From: Treponema sp.
GTDB lineage: Bacteria; Spirochaetota; Spirochaetia; Treponematales; Breznakiellaceae
Reading direction: 5' to 3'
Length of the DNA: 55,836 nt
NCBI GenBank assembly: GCA_031265435.1
Contig: JAISCR010000172.1
Coordinates: 1 to 55,836 of the forward strand
Made by a program: the position numbers and the translations under genes. A model generated the notes under the pieces. The model was not told the DNA's origin and made no database searches. It was given only the letters and a program-made list of their open reading frames with translations. Positions 8,509 through 16,806 of this stretch are shown here, one piece after another (the stretch's first letter is position 1; the number at the start of each line of letters is the position of its first letter).

Positions 8509-9570
8509 TCAGTCTGAGTTCTCCGCCCTGCACACATGCAGAGAGAGACTTTTGATAAAGCTTTCCGCTTCCGGGGAAAGGGATGTTTCGGCGGAAATGT
8601 TTTGTTTTTCCTGTATGCACAGAATACGTATCCAGGCTCCCAGGGATTTTATAAAGCGCCGTCCCGCAAACCGGAGCGCAAAAAACCGGGCAATGCCGGA
8701 ACGGAAGAGGGGTTTTTCAAGCCACGGTTTAACTTTTTTCCGGAACAGTTTTTCCAGTTTTTCTCCGTCTGTTACAATTACTGTCGGATGCAGGTGCTGG
8801 CATGCCCCAAGCAGGCTTTCCGCGGAAGAGGTTTCATCAAGAACGGTTACCAGGGAACCGTGGAGTATGGGAGATACAAGGGAGAATTCGATTCCTTCAA
8901 CGGAAGACAGGGATACTGTCGAAAGGAAGCGGTCTCTCCTGTAGAGTTTTACGGAAATCGGGGATGCGTCTTTTACAACAGGGCCAATGCCGCTTTTGGC
9001 AATGGATTCGGACAGGACGGGGAAGCTCACCCGCTTTTCTATCCCGTGGAAACTTACCGGCGCGTCGCCCTTTTCCTCCCAGCGGATTCTGTCAACAAAG
9101 ATTCCCGGTATGTCCGGGGGAAGCGCCGGAATGGCCTCTTCGCCTGAAGCCGAAAAGAGGGCCGCGGAGATTCCTTCGTACCGCAGGACATTCTGTTCTC
9201 TGCGCGCTGTTTCCGGGGATACTGTCAGCGGCTGGGCTCCGGCAATGCAGGCGCCGAAATAGTATACAGGCCAGAAGGCGGAATTGTCCGCAATAAGCAG
9301 TATCTTTCCGCCTTTCCGCACGCCGAGACTCGACAACAGCGCCGCAAGCCGCCGGGCGTGATGTGCCATTTCTTCATAGTTCAGTTCCCCGTAGAGTCTC
9401 CCTTCACGGTAATATTCAAAGGCACGGCGTTTTTTGTATGTTTCCGCTCCCCTGAAACAAAGGGCGGCGATAGCTGCCGGAGAGGGGCCTTCGCTTACCT
9501 GCGTTCGCCCGGCGGAATGTACCGGAGAGTTCATATTGATATTGACCACATTCGTCCCCGATGGTTGCAT
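8509..9570 (-). CDS. truncated, probably non-catalytic acyl-CoA synthetase-like protein
   Basis: A 353-residue product resembling the N-terminal part of long-chain acyl-CoA synthetases of the AMP-forming family: YEEMAHHARRLAALLSSLGV (about residues 70-90), then ILLIADNSAFWPVYYFGACI (about 90-112), and later a segment typical of FadD15-like enzymes (PTVIVTDGEKLEKLFRKKVKP, near 255-275). The ATP-binding loop YTSGTTGxPKG that should lie between these is absent: the sequence passes from ASPISVKLYRRD straight to a degraded FLSTVSLSSVEG. The C-terminal half with the YGxTE and adenylate motifs is also missing. Normal enzymes have about 600 residues. The frame is nevertheless open with no stop, so it may be a pseudoenzyme kept for binding, or a recent remnant. 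Start uncertain (9570 or the ATG at 9531). It converges with the PASTA gene and diverges from the next gene. Confidence 0.65.
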   Translation of the reverse strand: MQPSGTNVVNINMNSPVHSAGRTQVSEGPSPAAIAALCFRGAETYKKRRAFEYYREGRLYGELNYEEMAHHARRLAALLSSLGVRKGGKILLIADNSAFWPVYYFGACIAGAQPLTVSPETARREQNVLRYEGISAALFSASGEEAIPALPPDIPGIFVDRIRWEEKGDAPVSFHGIEKRVSFPVLSESIAKSGIGPVVKDASPISVKLYRRDRFLSTVSLSSVEGIEFSLVSPILHGSLVTVLDETSSAESLLGACQHLHPTVIVTDGEKLEKLFRKKVKPWLEKPLFRSGIARFFALRFAGRRFIKSLGAWIRILCIQEKQNISAETSLSPEAESFIKSLSLHVCRAENSD

Positions 9571-9571
9571 C

Positions 9572-9600
9572 TTGAAAAACAGGCGGTTTTTCTATAGGTT
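9572..9600 (+). promoter_or_regulatory. candidate leaderless promoter of the secreted protein gene at 9607
   Basis: TTGAAA (9572-9577), a 17-base spacer and TAGGTT (9595-9600) end six bases before the ATG at 9607. The -35 box is good and the -10 box weak. The geometry matches the def promoter. Confidence 0.35.
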
Positions 9601-9606
9601 AAAGTA

Positions 9607-10053
9607 ATGGCAATTTCCTTGAGAGTTTTTGCGTGTGCGGCACTGCTGTTTTGCGGCCTTGAGCCTGTAGGTGCGCAGAATGCGCCTTCCGGGCCGGAAA
9701 ACCTCGTGGGCCTGGATCTCGCGGAGCTTTTTTCGCGTTTTGGGGTTCCCACAGAGGTGTATTCGGTGAGAGGGGCCCAGGAATGGCAGGATGATGTGGT
9801 TTTTGTCTATTCTGAGGGGGATTTTTATCTTTACCGTGACCGGGTCTGGCAGGTGGGCGTAAAAAATTTCCGGGGAATCCGTATGGGAGATCCCCGGCCT
9901 GCGGCGATTCTCTCTCTGGGGGAGGGAGTTCGGGAATTTTCCGACAGTATTATCTGCTCTCTCAGGCAGAGTCCCTGGCCGCTGGATGTTCGTCTCAATT
10001 TTGATTCGGCCGGGGCGGTAAGCGCCATATTCCTCTACCGGCCGGATCTATAA
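9607..10053 (+). CDS. small secreted protein of unknown function, possibly BamE/SmpA-like
   Basis: A 148-residue protein with a clear signal peptide (MAISLRVFACAALLFCGLEP, likely cut after VGA). The mature part begins GLDLAELFSRFGVPTEVYSV, followed by beta-rich sequence with a DFYLYRDRVWQVGV motif. This layout (leucine-rich helix, glycine-valine-proline turn, then strands reporting on a tyrosine-rich sheet) is reminiscent of SmpA/OmlA-like folds, but I cannot confirm homology. The cysteine in the signal region is not in a convincing lipobox. It is divergent from the truncated acyl-CoA synthetase-like gene and is followed by an inverted-repeat element and aroDE. No function is assigned. Confidence 0.7.
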   Translation: MAISLRVFACAALLFCGLEPVGAQNAPSGPENLVGLDLAELFSRFGVPTEVYSVRGAQEWQDDVVFVYSEGDFYLYRDRVWQVGVKNFRGIRMGDPRPAAILSLGEGVREFSDSIICSLRQSPWPLDVRLNFDSAGAVSAIFLYRPDL

Positions 10054-10057
10054 TCCG

Positions 10058-10103
10058 GGGCTGTTCCAAAATCCGGCGGGGAGCATAATTTTGGAGCAGG
10101 CTC
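10058..10103. repeat. inverted-repeat element, copy B
   Basis: Arms CTGTTCCAAAAT (10061-10072) and ATTTTGGAGCAGG (10088-10100) pair across a 15-base loop; the right arm continues as CTC. It lies in the 69 bases between the secreted-protein gene and aroDE. It shares its right arm with the copies at 7381 and 48191. Confidence 0.6.
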
Positions 10104-10122
10104 ATCTATAAATGGAGTAAGC

Positions 10123-11631
10123 GTGGCAAAGATCTGTCTGTGCCTTACGGGGAAAACTCTGGCCCGGAATCTTGAGGTTCTCGAAAAATACCGCAAGTAT
10201 ATTGATGTTGCGGAACTGCGTGTCGATCTTCTTGATCCGGATGAACGTTTCCTTATCCGGCGTTTTCCCGAAATGGCCGGGATTCCGGTTATTCTTACCA
10301 TCCGGCGGGATGTGGACGGGGGAGTATTCAACAGCGGTGAAGGTTCCCGTGTTCACCTGTTTTCGCGGGGTCTCGCCTTTGCCGAAGCGGACAGACGGAA
10401 GAATTTTGCCTATATGGATCTGGAAGAGGATCTCAATGTTCCCAGCCTTGAAGAAGCGGCCCGTACTTTTAGTACCAGGATTATCCGATCCTTTCATAAT
10501 ATCAGAGGCATGGAGAGCGATATTGCGGGAAAAATAAAATCTCTTGTCCGGGCGGGAGACGAGCTTCCAAAGGTAGCCCTTGCGCCTCAATCAATCGGGG
10601 ACGTGCTTTCCATTTTTCAGGCCGCCGGGGAAACCGCGGGTATGGACAAGATACTTCTGGGGATGGGGCCTTTCGGCCTGTGTACCCGCATTCTGGCGGA
10701 AAGACTGGGCTCTTACATGACTTACACCTCCGCCGCCGGGGAGTGGGACAGTCTTCCTGCCGCGCCGGGTCAACTCGATCCTGTCCAGATGGCCGAATTT
10801 TACCGTTTTCGCACTATCACTGATGCTACCAAAATATTTGCCGTTACCGGTTACCCTCTCAAGGTCAGTGACAGCCCTAAAATTTTCAACACTGTTTTTG
10901 CGCTTGAAAATGCCGACGCGGTGTATCTTCCCATACCTTCGGACAATCTGGCTGCCTTTATGAGCCTTGCGGATATTATCGGGCTTTCCGGGGTTTCGGT
11001 TACCGTGCCCTACAAGGAAGAGGTTCTCCATCACTGCGCCCATAAGGCCGCCGAGCTTGAGGATATTGGCGCCTGCAATACCATTGTGCGTTTTCTGCAC
11101 GGCTGGCTTGGCGTCAATACCGATACAAAAGGTTTTTCCGAATCCCTGCTGGCCTTTATCAAGGAGCGCAGCTTTAAGGGCAAAAAAATTACCGTTATAG
11201 GAGCCGGGGGAGCGGCCAGGGCGGTGCTCTGGGAGCTTCACCGGCAGAAGGCCAGGGTTCTTGTCCTTAACCGGAATCCTTCCAGGGCCAGGGATCTTGC
11301 CGCCCTTTACCGTTTCAAGTGGGGAGGGCTGGACAGTCAGGGGAGCGAACTTATGGAAAAATATTCACAGATTATTGTGCAGGCTACTTCCGCGGGCATG
11401 GAAGGTCACGAGACCCGGGATCCCCTGGAACTCTACAAGTTCCGCGGAAACGAAGTTGTCATGGATCTTATCTACAGGCCCGAGATGACACAGTTCCTGT
11501 CAAGGGCCGCGGCCGCCGGCTGCCGGGTGATCAACGGCAGGAATATGCTGCTCCGTCAGGCGCAGTATCAGTACAAAGAATTTATGGGCAAGGAACTGCC
11601 GGATCAAATTCTTGACCGGGTAGTCTTTTAA
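10123..11631 (+). CDS. aroDE: bifunctional 3-dehydroquinate dehydratase (type I) / shikimate dehydrogenase
   Basis: A 502-residue fusion that carries out two successive steps of the shikimate pathway: dehydration of 3-dehydroquinate and NADPH reduction of 3-dehydroshikimate. The N-terminal domain (about 1-220) is a type I AroD with ELRVDLL, SFHNIRGM (catalytic His) and PKVAL (Schiff-base Lys). The C-terminal domain (about 235-500) is AroE, with SDSP for shikimate binding, SVTVPYKE (catalytic Lys), NTDTKG (Asp), the nucleotide-binding GAGGAARAV and the closing GRNMLLRQAQYQY. The GTG at 10123 is the start, preceded by GGAGTAA. The same fusion is known from plants, chlamydiae and some spirochaetes. 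It is followed 12 bases later by rpiA. Confidence 0.94.
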   Translation: MAKICLCLTGKTLARNLEVLEKYRKYIDVAELRVDLLDPDERFLIRRFPEMAGIPVILTIRRDVDGGVFNSGEGSRVHLFSRGLAFAEADRRKNFAYMDLEEDLNVPSLEEAARTFSTRIIRSFHNIRGMESDIAGKIKSLVRAGDELPKVALAPQSIGDVLSIFQAAGETAGMDKILLGMGPFGLCTRILAERLGSYMTYTSAAGEWDSLPAAPGQLDPVQMAEFYRFRTITDATKIFAVTGYPLKVSDSPKIFNTVFALENADAVYLPIPSDNLAAFMSLADIIGLSGVSVTVPYKEEVLHHCAHKAAELEDIGACNTIVRFLHGWLGVNTDTKGFSESLLAFIKERSFKGKKITVIGAGGAARAVLWELHRQKARVLVLNRNPSRARDLAALYRFKWGGLDSQGSELMEKYSQIIVQATSAGMEGHETRDPLELYKFRGNEVVMDLIYRPEMTQFLSRAAAAGCRVINGRNMLLRQAQYQYKEFMGKELPDQILDRVVF

Positions 11632-11643
11632 CGGGAAGCCAAA

Positions 11644-12360
11644 ATGGAAGAACAGGAAATGAAGAAAGAGGCGGGATACAGGGCGGCGGAAACACTGGTA
11701 AAAAGCGGGATGAAGCTGGGCCTCGGTACCGGCTCTACCGCCATCCACGCGATCCGCCGTGTGGGGGAACTTCTGGCGGAAGGAAGGCTTAAGGGTATCC
11801 GCGCCTTTCCCACGAGTTTCCAGTCGGTCATTGAATGTGAAAAGCTGGGTATTCCCCAGTATTCCCTCAATTCTCCTGAGCTTTCCGGCAGCCTGGATCT
11901 TACTATTGACGGCGCCGACGAGATTGATCCTCATGGCCGCTGTATCAAGGGCGGGGGAGGGGCGCTGCTTCTGGAAAAGATTGCCGCCTATGCTTCCGTT
12001 TCCTATGCCCTCGTGGCCGATGAGCGTAAAAGCGTTCCGTCCCTCGGAAGCGTCTTTGCCGTCCCGGTGGAAACGGTGATCGAGGCAAGGCTGAGCGTAA
12101 CAAAAGAACTTGAAAAACTGGGCGCGGCAGTAACGCTGCGGGAGGCTGTCCGCAAGGCCGGGCCTGTTATCACGGAGCACGGGAACCTTCTGCTGGATAT
12201 ACGTTTTCCTTCTCCGGTTGATCCTGAATTTATGGAAAGCGCGATAAACCGTATCCCCGGAGTGGTGGAGAACGGATTTTTTTCGGCCTTTAGGGAGCGG
12301 AACATAAAAGTTACTGTTTTCGTGGCCCACGGAGACGGCGCTATGGAGATACGGGAATAA
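11644..12360 (+). CDS. rpiA: ribose-5-phosphate isomerase A
   Basis: A 238-residue cytoplasmic enzyme interconverting ribose-5-phosphate and ribulose-5-phosphate in the non-oxidative pentose phosphate pathway. Motifs visible: GLGTGSTA (phosphate loop, about residues 24-31), DGADEID (catalytic Asp/Glu, about 90-96) and KGGGGALLLEK with the catalytic lysine just after. Length is normal for RpiA. It is three bases upstream of the DUF6062-like gene and 12 bases downstream of aroDE, so probably co-transcribed. Pentose entry fits the xylan-related genes elsewhere in the window, though rpiA is also a general housekeeping gene. Confidence 0.96.
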   Translation: MEEQEMKKEAGYRAAETLVKSGMKLGLGTGSTAIHAIRRVGELLAEGRLKGIRAFPTSFQSVIECEKLGIPQYSLNSPELSGSLDLTIDGADEIDPHGRCIKGGGGALLLEKIAAYASVSYALVADERKSVPSLGSVFAVPVETVIEARLSVTKELEKLGAAVTLREAVRKAGPVITEHGNLLLDIRFPSPVDPEFMESAINRIPGVVENGFFSAFRERNIKVTVFVAHGDGAMEIRE

Positions 12361-12363
12361 CCG

Positions 12364-13029
12364 ATGATTGACAAGCATATCAATTTTTTTGAATTCCAGA
12401 AGGCTGCCGTTCAGCCTGGTTGTCCTCTCTGCAGAATCGTTGCCGACCGGGCCGACCGCTACATTGATAATATGCTCTTTGAGCATGTGTCAAACCGGAG
12501 TTTCAGGAAGTCTCACCGGCAGGCGGGGGGCTTCTGCAGTTTTCATTCCGGAAACCTTGTTTCGTTCCGGGACGGTCTTGCGGTAGCGATACTGGGGAGG
12601 GATATTCTCGAAGAGAGGATCGCCCATTTTCGGAAGAGGAAGCCCTGGAGACCGAAAGAAATATGCCCTGTATGCGCCGAACGTAAACGGATTGAAAATG
12701 AATATGTAACTTTTCTTTCAGGCTGCGGCGGGGAAACTGATGAGGAGAGGGAACTGCAGAAACTCTACCGGGAATCGGAAGGGCTCTGCGCGCCGCATTA
12801 CGGCATGCTTCTTGAAACATGCAAAAAAGTTCCCGCCTGGATTAGGGATTTTGAGGAACATAAATTTGATGAACTCAAAAAACGGGTGGATAATTTTATT
12901 GAGTTATCTGCCTACGGCAGACAGAAGGAGTTTCGCGCCCTTTCGCAAAGGGATCAGCTGGTGTGGAAGGAACTGGCGTTTTCCCTGCGGGGCCAGGCCG
13001 ACAGAATCATTATCGATCATATACCTTGA
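12364..13029 (+). CDS. DUF6062-like cysteine-rich protein
   Basis: A 221-residue soluble protein with four spaced Cys/His clusters: CPLC (about residue 20), CSFH (about 57), CPVC (about 101) and CAPH (about 142). Two CPxC-CxxH pairs of this kind look like two zinc sites, as in the DUF6062 family, whose function is not known to me. The rest is helical and charged. It starts at 12364, three bases after rpiA, and is followed by the XRE-cupin regulator, so it is part of the same transcription run. No DNA-binding motif is visible. Confidence 0.75.
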   Translation: MIDKHINFFEFQKAAVQPGCPLCRIVADRADRYIDNMLFEHVSNRSFRKSHRQAGGFCSFHSGNLVSFRDGLAVAILGRDILEERIAHFRKRKPWRPKEICPVCAERKRIENEYVTFLSGCGGETDEERELQKLYRESEGLCAPHYGMLLETCKKVPAWIRDFEEHKFDELKKRVDNFIELSAYGRQKEFRALSQRDQLVWKELAFSLRGQADRIIIDHIP

Positions 13030-13046
13030 TATAATGGAGGAAAAAA

Positions 13047-13601
13047 ATGACTGAGAAAGTAAAGGAAATTATTGCGCGGGTAAAGGTGCTGCGGGAAATA
13101 GAAGAGATACCGGCGGAAACTCTGGCGCGGGAACTCGGGTTTGATCCGGCCGAGTACAGGCGCTGGGAATCGGGGGAAAAGGATTTTCCCATCGGCGCGC
13201 TGGTGGAAATTGCGGCGCGTTTCAGGGTGGATTTAAGTGAACTCATGGAGGGGGAAACTCCCAAACTAAAGACTTTTTGTGTTTCACGATCCGGGAAGGC
13301 TCCCGAGGTAGACCGGCGTCCCATGTATGCCTACTGGAATCTGGCCTACAACTTTCACCGCAAGAAGGCGGAACCCTTCCTCGTGGAAGCGGACGCGGAT
13401 ACGGAAAACAAGCCTTTGAGCCTCAACACTCATCCGGGACAGGAATTTGACTATGTGCTGGAAGGCCGGCTCCTGATCTCTGTAGGCGGACACGAAACGG
13501 AACTGGGGCCCGGAGATTCTATCTACTATGATTCCGGCGAACCCCATGGAATGAAGGCCCTGGGAGGCGGTAAGGCCCGTTTTATCGCAATGATCATGTG
13601 A
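13047..13601 (+). CDS. XRE-family transcriptional regulator with C-terminal cupin domain
   Basis: A 184-residue regulator. Residues 1-70 form a helix-turn-helix of the XRE type (PAETLARELGFDPAEYRRWE), and residues 90-184 a cupin barrel with NTHPGQEFDYVLEG and later GDSIYYDSGEPHGM. Such proteins bind a small ligand in the cupin and control nearby metabolic genes. A strong ribosome site (TGGAGG, six bases) precedes the ATG, and a TATAAT lies just before that. The next gene is an acyl-CoA ligase followed by citrate synthase, which are plausible targets; XRE-cupin genes often sit directly upstream of an AMP-forming ligase. Confidence 0.88.
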   Translation: MTEKVKEIIARVKVLREIEEIPAETLARELGFDPAEYRRWESGEKDFPIGALVEIAARFRVDLSELMEGETPKLKTFCVSRSGKAPEVDRRPMYAYWNLAYNFHRKKAEPFLVEADADTENKPLSLNTHPGQEFDYVLEGRLLISVGGHETELGPGDSIYYDSGEPHGMKALGGGKARFIAMIM

Positions 13602-13660
13602 GTCTGTTCCGGCCCGGGATAAACCCGCGCTTCAACTAATCTAACCAAAAGGAAAAAACA

Positions 13661-15418
13661 GTGGAATTGTTACAAAAATTTGTCTCCCGCCTGGACTTTG
13701 ATTCCTACGAGGACTTTTACTCAGGCTACACGGTTAATATACCGGATAATTTTAATTTTGCGTGGGACGTGATGGATTATCTGGCGGAAACCAGGGCCGC
13801 CGAACGGGCTCTGGTCTGGTGTGACGAGAAAGGCGCCGAGGCGGAATTCACCTACGGGGAACTGAAAACCCTGAGCTGCCGGGCGGCCAATGTCCTTAAG
13901 AATGCTGGTATAGGCAAGGGCGACCCGATCATGCTCATCCTGAAGCGCCGCTGGGAATACTGGCCCATACTCCTTGCCCTCCACAAGATCGGCGCCATTG
14001 CCATTCCCGCTACACACCTTCTTACTACCAAGGATATTATATACCGTTGTAATGCCGCCGATATTGCCGGCATTATTTGTGTGGATGATGAACAGGTGAT
14101 GCTCCGGGTGGAAGAAGCGGAACTCCGTCTCAAGCGGGACGATGAGGCTTCCGATATTGTCGCGCTGCGTTACAAGGCCTTTGTCCGCTCGGTACATACC
14201 CGCGAAGATCAGTACCTAAAGGCCGGCTCCGCAGGACCGGCAGACAATTCTTCCGCAGGCAGTTCAATTTCCTCCTGGATTGATTTTAAAAGCGCCATGG
14301 ATACCGCTTCCGCCGAACTCACGAGACCTTCCGCGCTCAACACCAACGATGACATCATGCTGCTCTATTTTACTTCCGGTACTACCGGCATGCCAAAGAT
14401 GGTACGCCATGACTTTGCCTATCCCCTGGGACACATACTTACCGCGTGGTACTGGCAGCGGGTAGTCCCCGGCGGCCTCCATCTTACCGTCGCGGATACA
14501 GGCTGGGCCAAAGCGGCCTGGGGAAAGATATACGGACAGTGGATCTGCGGTTCCGCGGTTTTTGTCTACGATTACGACCGTTTTGTACCCGCACAGATGC
14601 TGAAGGTTGTGTGCTCACACAAGGTAACTACGTTCTGTGCGCCTCCGACCATATACCGGTTTTTTATTAAAGAAGATCTTTCAGGATACGATTTCTCTTC
14701 CCTCCGTAACTGCGCCGTGGCGGGGGAGCCTCTCAATCCGGAGATCTACGAACAGTTCAGGGCCGCCACGGGGCTCAAGCTCCGGGAATGTTACGGACAG
14801 ACGGAACTTACCGTTACTGTCTGTACCTACCCCTGGCTTGAACCAAAGCCCGGTTCCATGGGAAGGCCTTCGCCGGGCTATGACCTGGATCTGATTCGGG
14901 AAGACGGCGGCAGCTGCGACATGGGCGAAGTGGGGCAGATCGTAGTCCGTACCGGACGGAGGAAACCGCCGGGAATGTTCGGCGGCTACTACCGGGACGA
15001 CAGCCTTACCGCCAGCGTCTGGCACGATGATATTTACTATACGGGCGACATGGCCTGGCGGGATGAGGACGGCTATCTCTGGTTTGTGGGCCGCTCGGAT
15101 GATGTCATCAAGAGTTCCGGTTACCGCATCGGTCCCTTCGAGGTGGAGAGCGCCCTTCATGAACACCCCTCCGTGCTGGAATGTGCCATTACCGGTGTGC
15201 CGGATCCCGACCGGGGAACGGTAGTCAAGGCCACCATCGTTCTTGCCAAAGGCTGGGTTCCTTCGGAGGAACTCAAGGTGGAACTGCAGAACCATGTGAA
15301 GAAGGTAACCGCTCCCTACAAGTATCCCCGGATAATAGAATTTGCCAATGAGCTGCCTAAGACAATTTCCGGGAAGATACGCCGGGTTGAGATTCGGGAA
15401 GAAGACGAAAAAAAATAG
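13661..15418 (+). CDS. AMP-forming acyl-CoA ligase (acetyl/medium-chain acyl-CoA synthetase-like)
   Basis: A 585-residue enzyme that activates a carboxylic acid with ATP and CoA. The motifs are complete: YFTSGTTGMPKM (about residues 236-247), YGQTE (about 385), YYTGDMAWRDEDGYLWFVGR with the nucleotide-binding Asp, then DDVIKSSGYRIGPFEVE, and the catalytic lysine in PKTISGKIRR near the end. The closest group I recognise is the ACSM/medium-chain acyl-CoA synthetase branch, also found next to XRE-cupin regulators. The start is a GTG at 13661 after AAGGAAAA. It ends 13 bases before the citrate synthase gene, so its product (acetyl- or propionyl-CoA are possible) might feed that enzyme. Substrate is not decided by the sequence. 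Confidence 0.9.
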   Translation: MELLQKFVSRLDFDSYEDFYSGYTVNIPDNFNFAWDVMDYLAETRAAERALVWCDEKGAEAEFTYGELKTLSCRAANVLKNAGIGKGDPIMLILKRRWEYWPILLALHKIGAIAIPATHLLTTKDIIYRCNAADIAGIICVDDEQVMLRVEEAELRLKRDDEASDIVALRYKAFVRSVHTREDQYLKAGSAGPADNSSAGSSISSWIDFKSAMDTASAELTRPSALNTNDDIMLLYFTSGTTGMPKMVRHDFAYPLGHILTAWYWQRVVPGGLHLTVADTGWAKAAWGKIYGQWICGSAVFVYDYDRFVPAQMLKVVCSHKVTTFCAPPTIYRFFIKEDLSGYDFSSLRNCAVAGEPLNPEIYEQFRAATGLKLRECYGQTELTVTVCTYPWLEPKPGSMGRPSPGYDLDLIREDGGSCDMGEVGQIVVRTGRRKPPGMFGGYYRDDSLTASVWHDDIYYTGDMAWRDEDGYLWFVGRSDDVIKSSGYRIGPFEVESALHEHPSVLECAITGVPDPDRGTVVKATIVLAKGWVPSEELKVELQNHVKKVTAPYKYPRIIEFANELPKTISGKIRRVEIREEDEKK

Positions 15419-15431
15419 GCGGAGGATGAGT

Positions 15432-16796
15432 ATGAGTCTTACCGGACAATACGTGAGTGATCTTGCGGGAAACGATTACATCGATCCTGAACTCTACGGC
15501 AGGTTCAATGTAAAACGGGGACTCCGTAACGCCGACGGCACAGGTGTGCTGGTTGGTCTTACCAGGATCGGAGAAGTTCACGGTTACATGATTAGTGAAG
15601 GTGAAAAAGTCTCTGTTCCCGGCAGGCTTTACTACCGGGGTATTGATGTAGAGGATCTGGTGCGGGGCGCCGAACAGGAGAACCGTTTCGGTTTTGAGGA
15701 AACCGTATACCTCCTTCTCTTTGGGTATCTTCCCGGCAGGGCCGAACTTGACCGCTTCAATACACTCATGGGAAACAAACGGGTGCTTCCCGCAAACTTT
15801 GCCGAAGACTCCATCATGAAGGCGCCCTCTCAGGATATCATGAACAAGCTTGCCCGTTCGGTTCTTACCCTTTACTCCTACGATGATGATCCTGAGAACC
15901 GGAGTCCGGAAAATGTGCTCCGTCAGTGTATTGAACTTATCGCCCGTTTTCCCACCATCGTGGCATATTCCTATATGGCAAAGAAGCATTACTATGATCA
16001 CGAAAGCCTCATCATTCATCTGCCCGCGTCAAGCTGCCAGAGCGCGGAAACACTGCTGTCCCTCATCAGACCGGATCAGCACTACAGCCGGCTTGAGGCG
16101 GAACTCCTCGACCTGGCTCTCATCCTCCATGCCGAACACGGGGGCGGCAACAATTCCACTTTTGCCGTGCACCTTGTCTCCTCCGCCGACACGGATACCT
16201 ATTCCGCCATTTCCGCGGGAATCGGTTCCCTCAAGGGCTTCAAGCACGGGGGCGCAAACATCAAGGTAATGGGAATGATGGACGATATCATGAAAAACAT
16301 AAAACACTGGGATGTCGAAGAAGAAGTGCTGGCCTATCTTGTAAAGATTCTCCGGGGAGAAGCCTATGACAGGACGGGCCTGCTCTATGGTCAGGGCCAC
16401 GCGGTCTACACAAAAAGCGACCCCCGGGCCATACTGATCAAGGCCAAGGCGGATCTTCTGGCGGCGCAGAAAAATTTCAGTGATGAATTTAAACTCTACA
16501 AGCTCGTGGAAAAACTTACGCCTCAGGCTTTTGCCGCCGTAAAAGGCTACAGCAAAGATATCTGCGCCAATGTGGATTTTTATTCAGGCTTCGTGTACAA
16601 GATGCTGGGCATACCGCAGGAACTCTATACCCCCCTCTTTGCCATAAGCCGGGTGGCGGGCTGGTGCGCCCACCGCCTGGAAGAGATCGTTTCGGGAGGC
16701 AGGATCATCCGGCCGGCCTACAAATGCGTCCAGCAGAGGATGGAATACCTGTGCCTTGAAAAGCGTTTCGCCGCGGAAGCAGAGCGCGAACGATAA
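15432..16796 (+). CDS. gltA: citrate synthase
   Basis: A 454-residue enzyme of the citrate synthase fold, condensing acetyl-CoA with oxaloacetate. Catalytic features are recognisable: HAEHGGGNNST (about residue 233 on), FKHGGANIKVMG with His272, and YGQGHAVYTKSDPRA (about 320). The ATG at 15432 is chosen over 15426 because GGAGG lies six bases before it and would abut the earlier ATG. The N-terminal region (SEGEKVSVPGRLYYRGIDVEDLV) is typical of citrate/methylcitrate synthases. In an anaerobic spirochaete this would supply 2-oxoglutarate for glutamate synthesis. 2-Methylcitrate synthase remains possible, given the neighbouring acyl-CoA ligase. It converges with the EF-G gene with only 10 bases between them. 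Confidence 0.9.
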   Translation: MSLTGQYVSDLAGNDYIDPELYGRFNVKRGLRNADGTGVLVGLTRIGEVHGYMISEGEKVSVPGRLYYRGIDVEDLVRGAEQENRFGFEETVYLLLFGYLPGRAELDRFNTLMGNKRVLPANFAEDSIMKAPSQDIMNKLARSVLTLYSYDDDPENRSPENVLRQCIELIARFPTIVAYSYMAKKHYYDHESLIIHLPASSCQSAETLLSLIRPDQHYSRLEAELLDLALILHAEHGGGNNSTFAVHLVSSADTDTYSAISAGIGSLKGFKHGGANIKVMGMMDDIMKNIKHWDVEEEVLAYLVKILRGEAYDRTGLLYGQGHAVYTKSDPRAILIKAKADLLAAQKNFSDEFKLYKLVEKLTPQAFAAVKGYSKDICANVDFYSGFVYKMLGIPQELYTPLFAISRVAGWCAHRLEEIVSGGRIIRPAYKCVQQRMEYLCLEKRFAAEAERER

Positions 16797-16806
16797 CGGG
16801 GAGCGG

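Noticed and set aside
13602..13640. GTCTGTTCCGGCCCGGG as a sixth member of the inverted-repeat family
   Set aside because: It has a left-arm-like start but no matching right arm.
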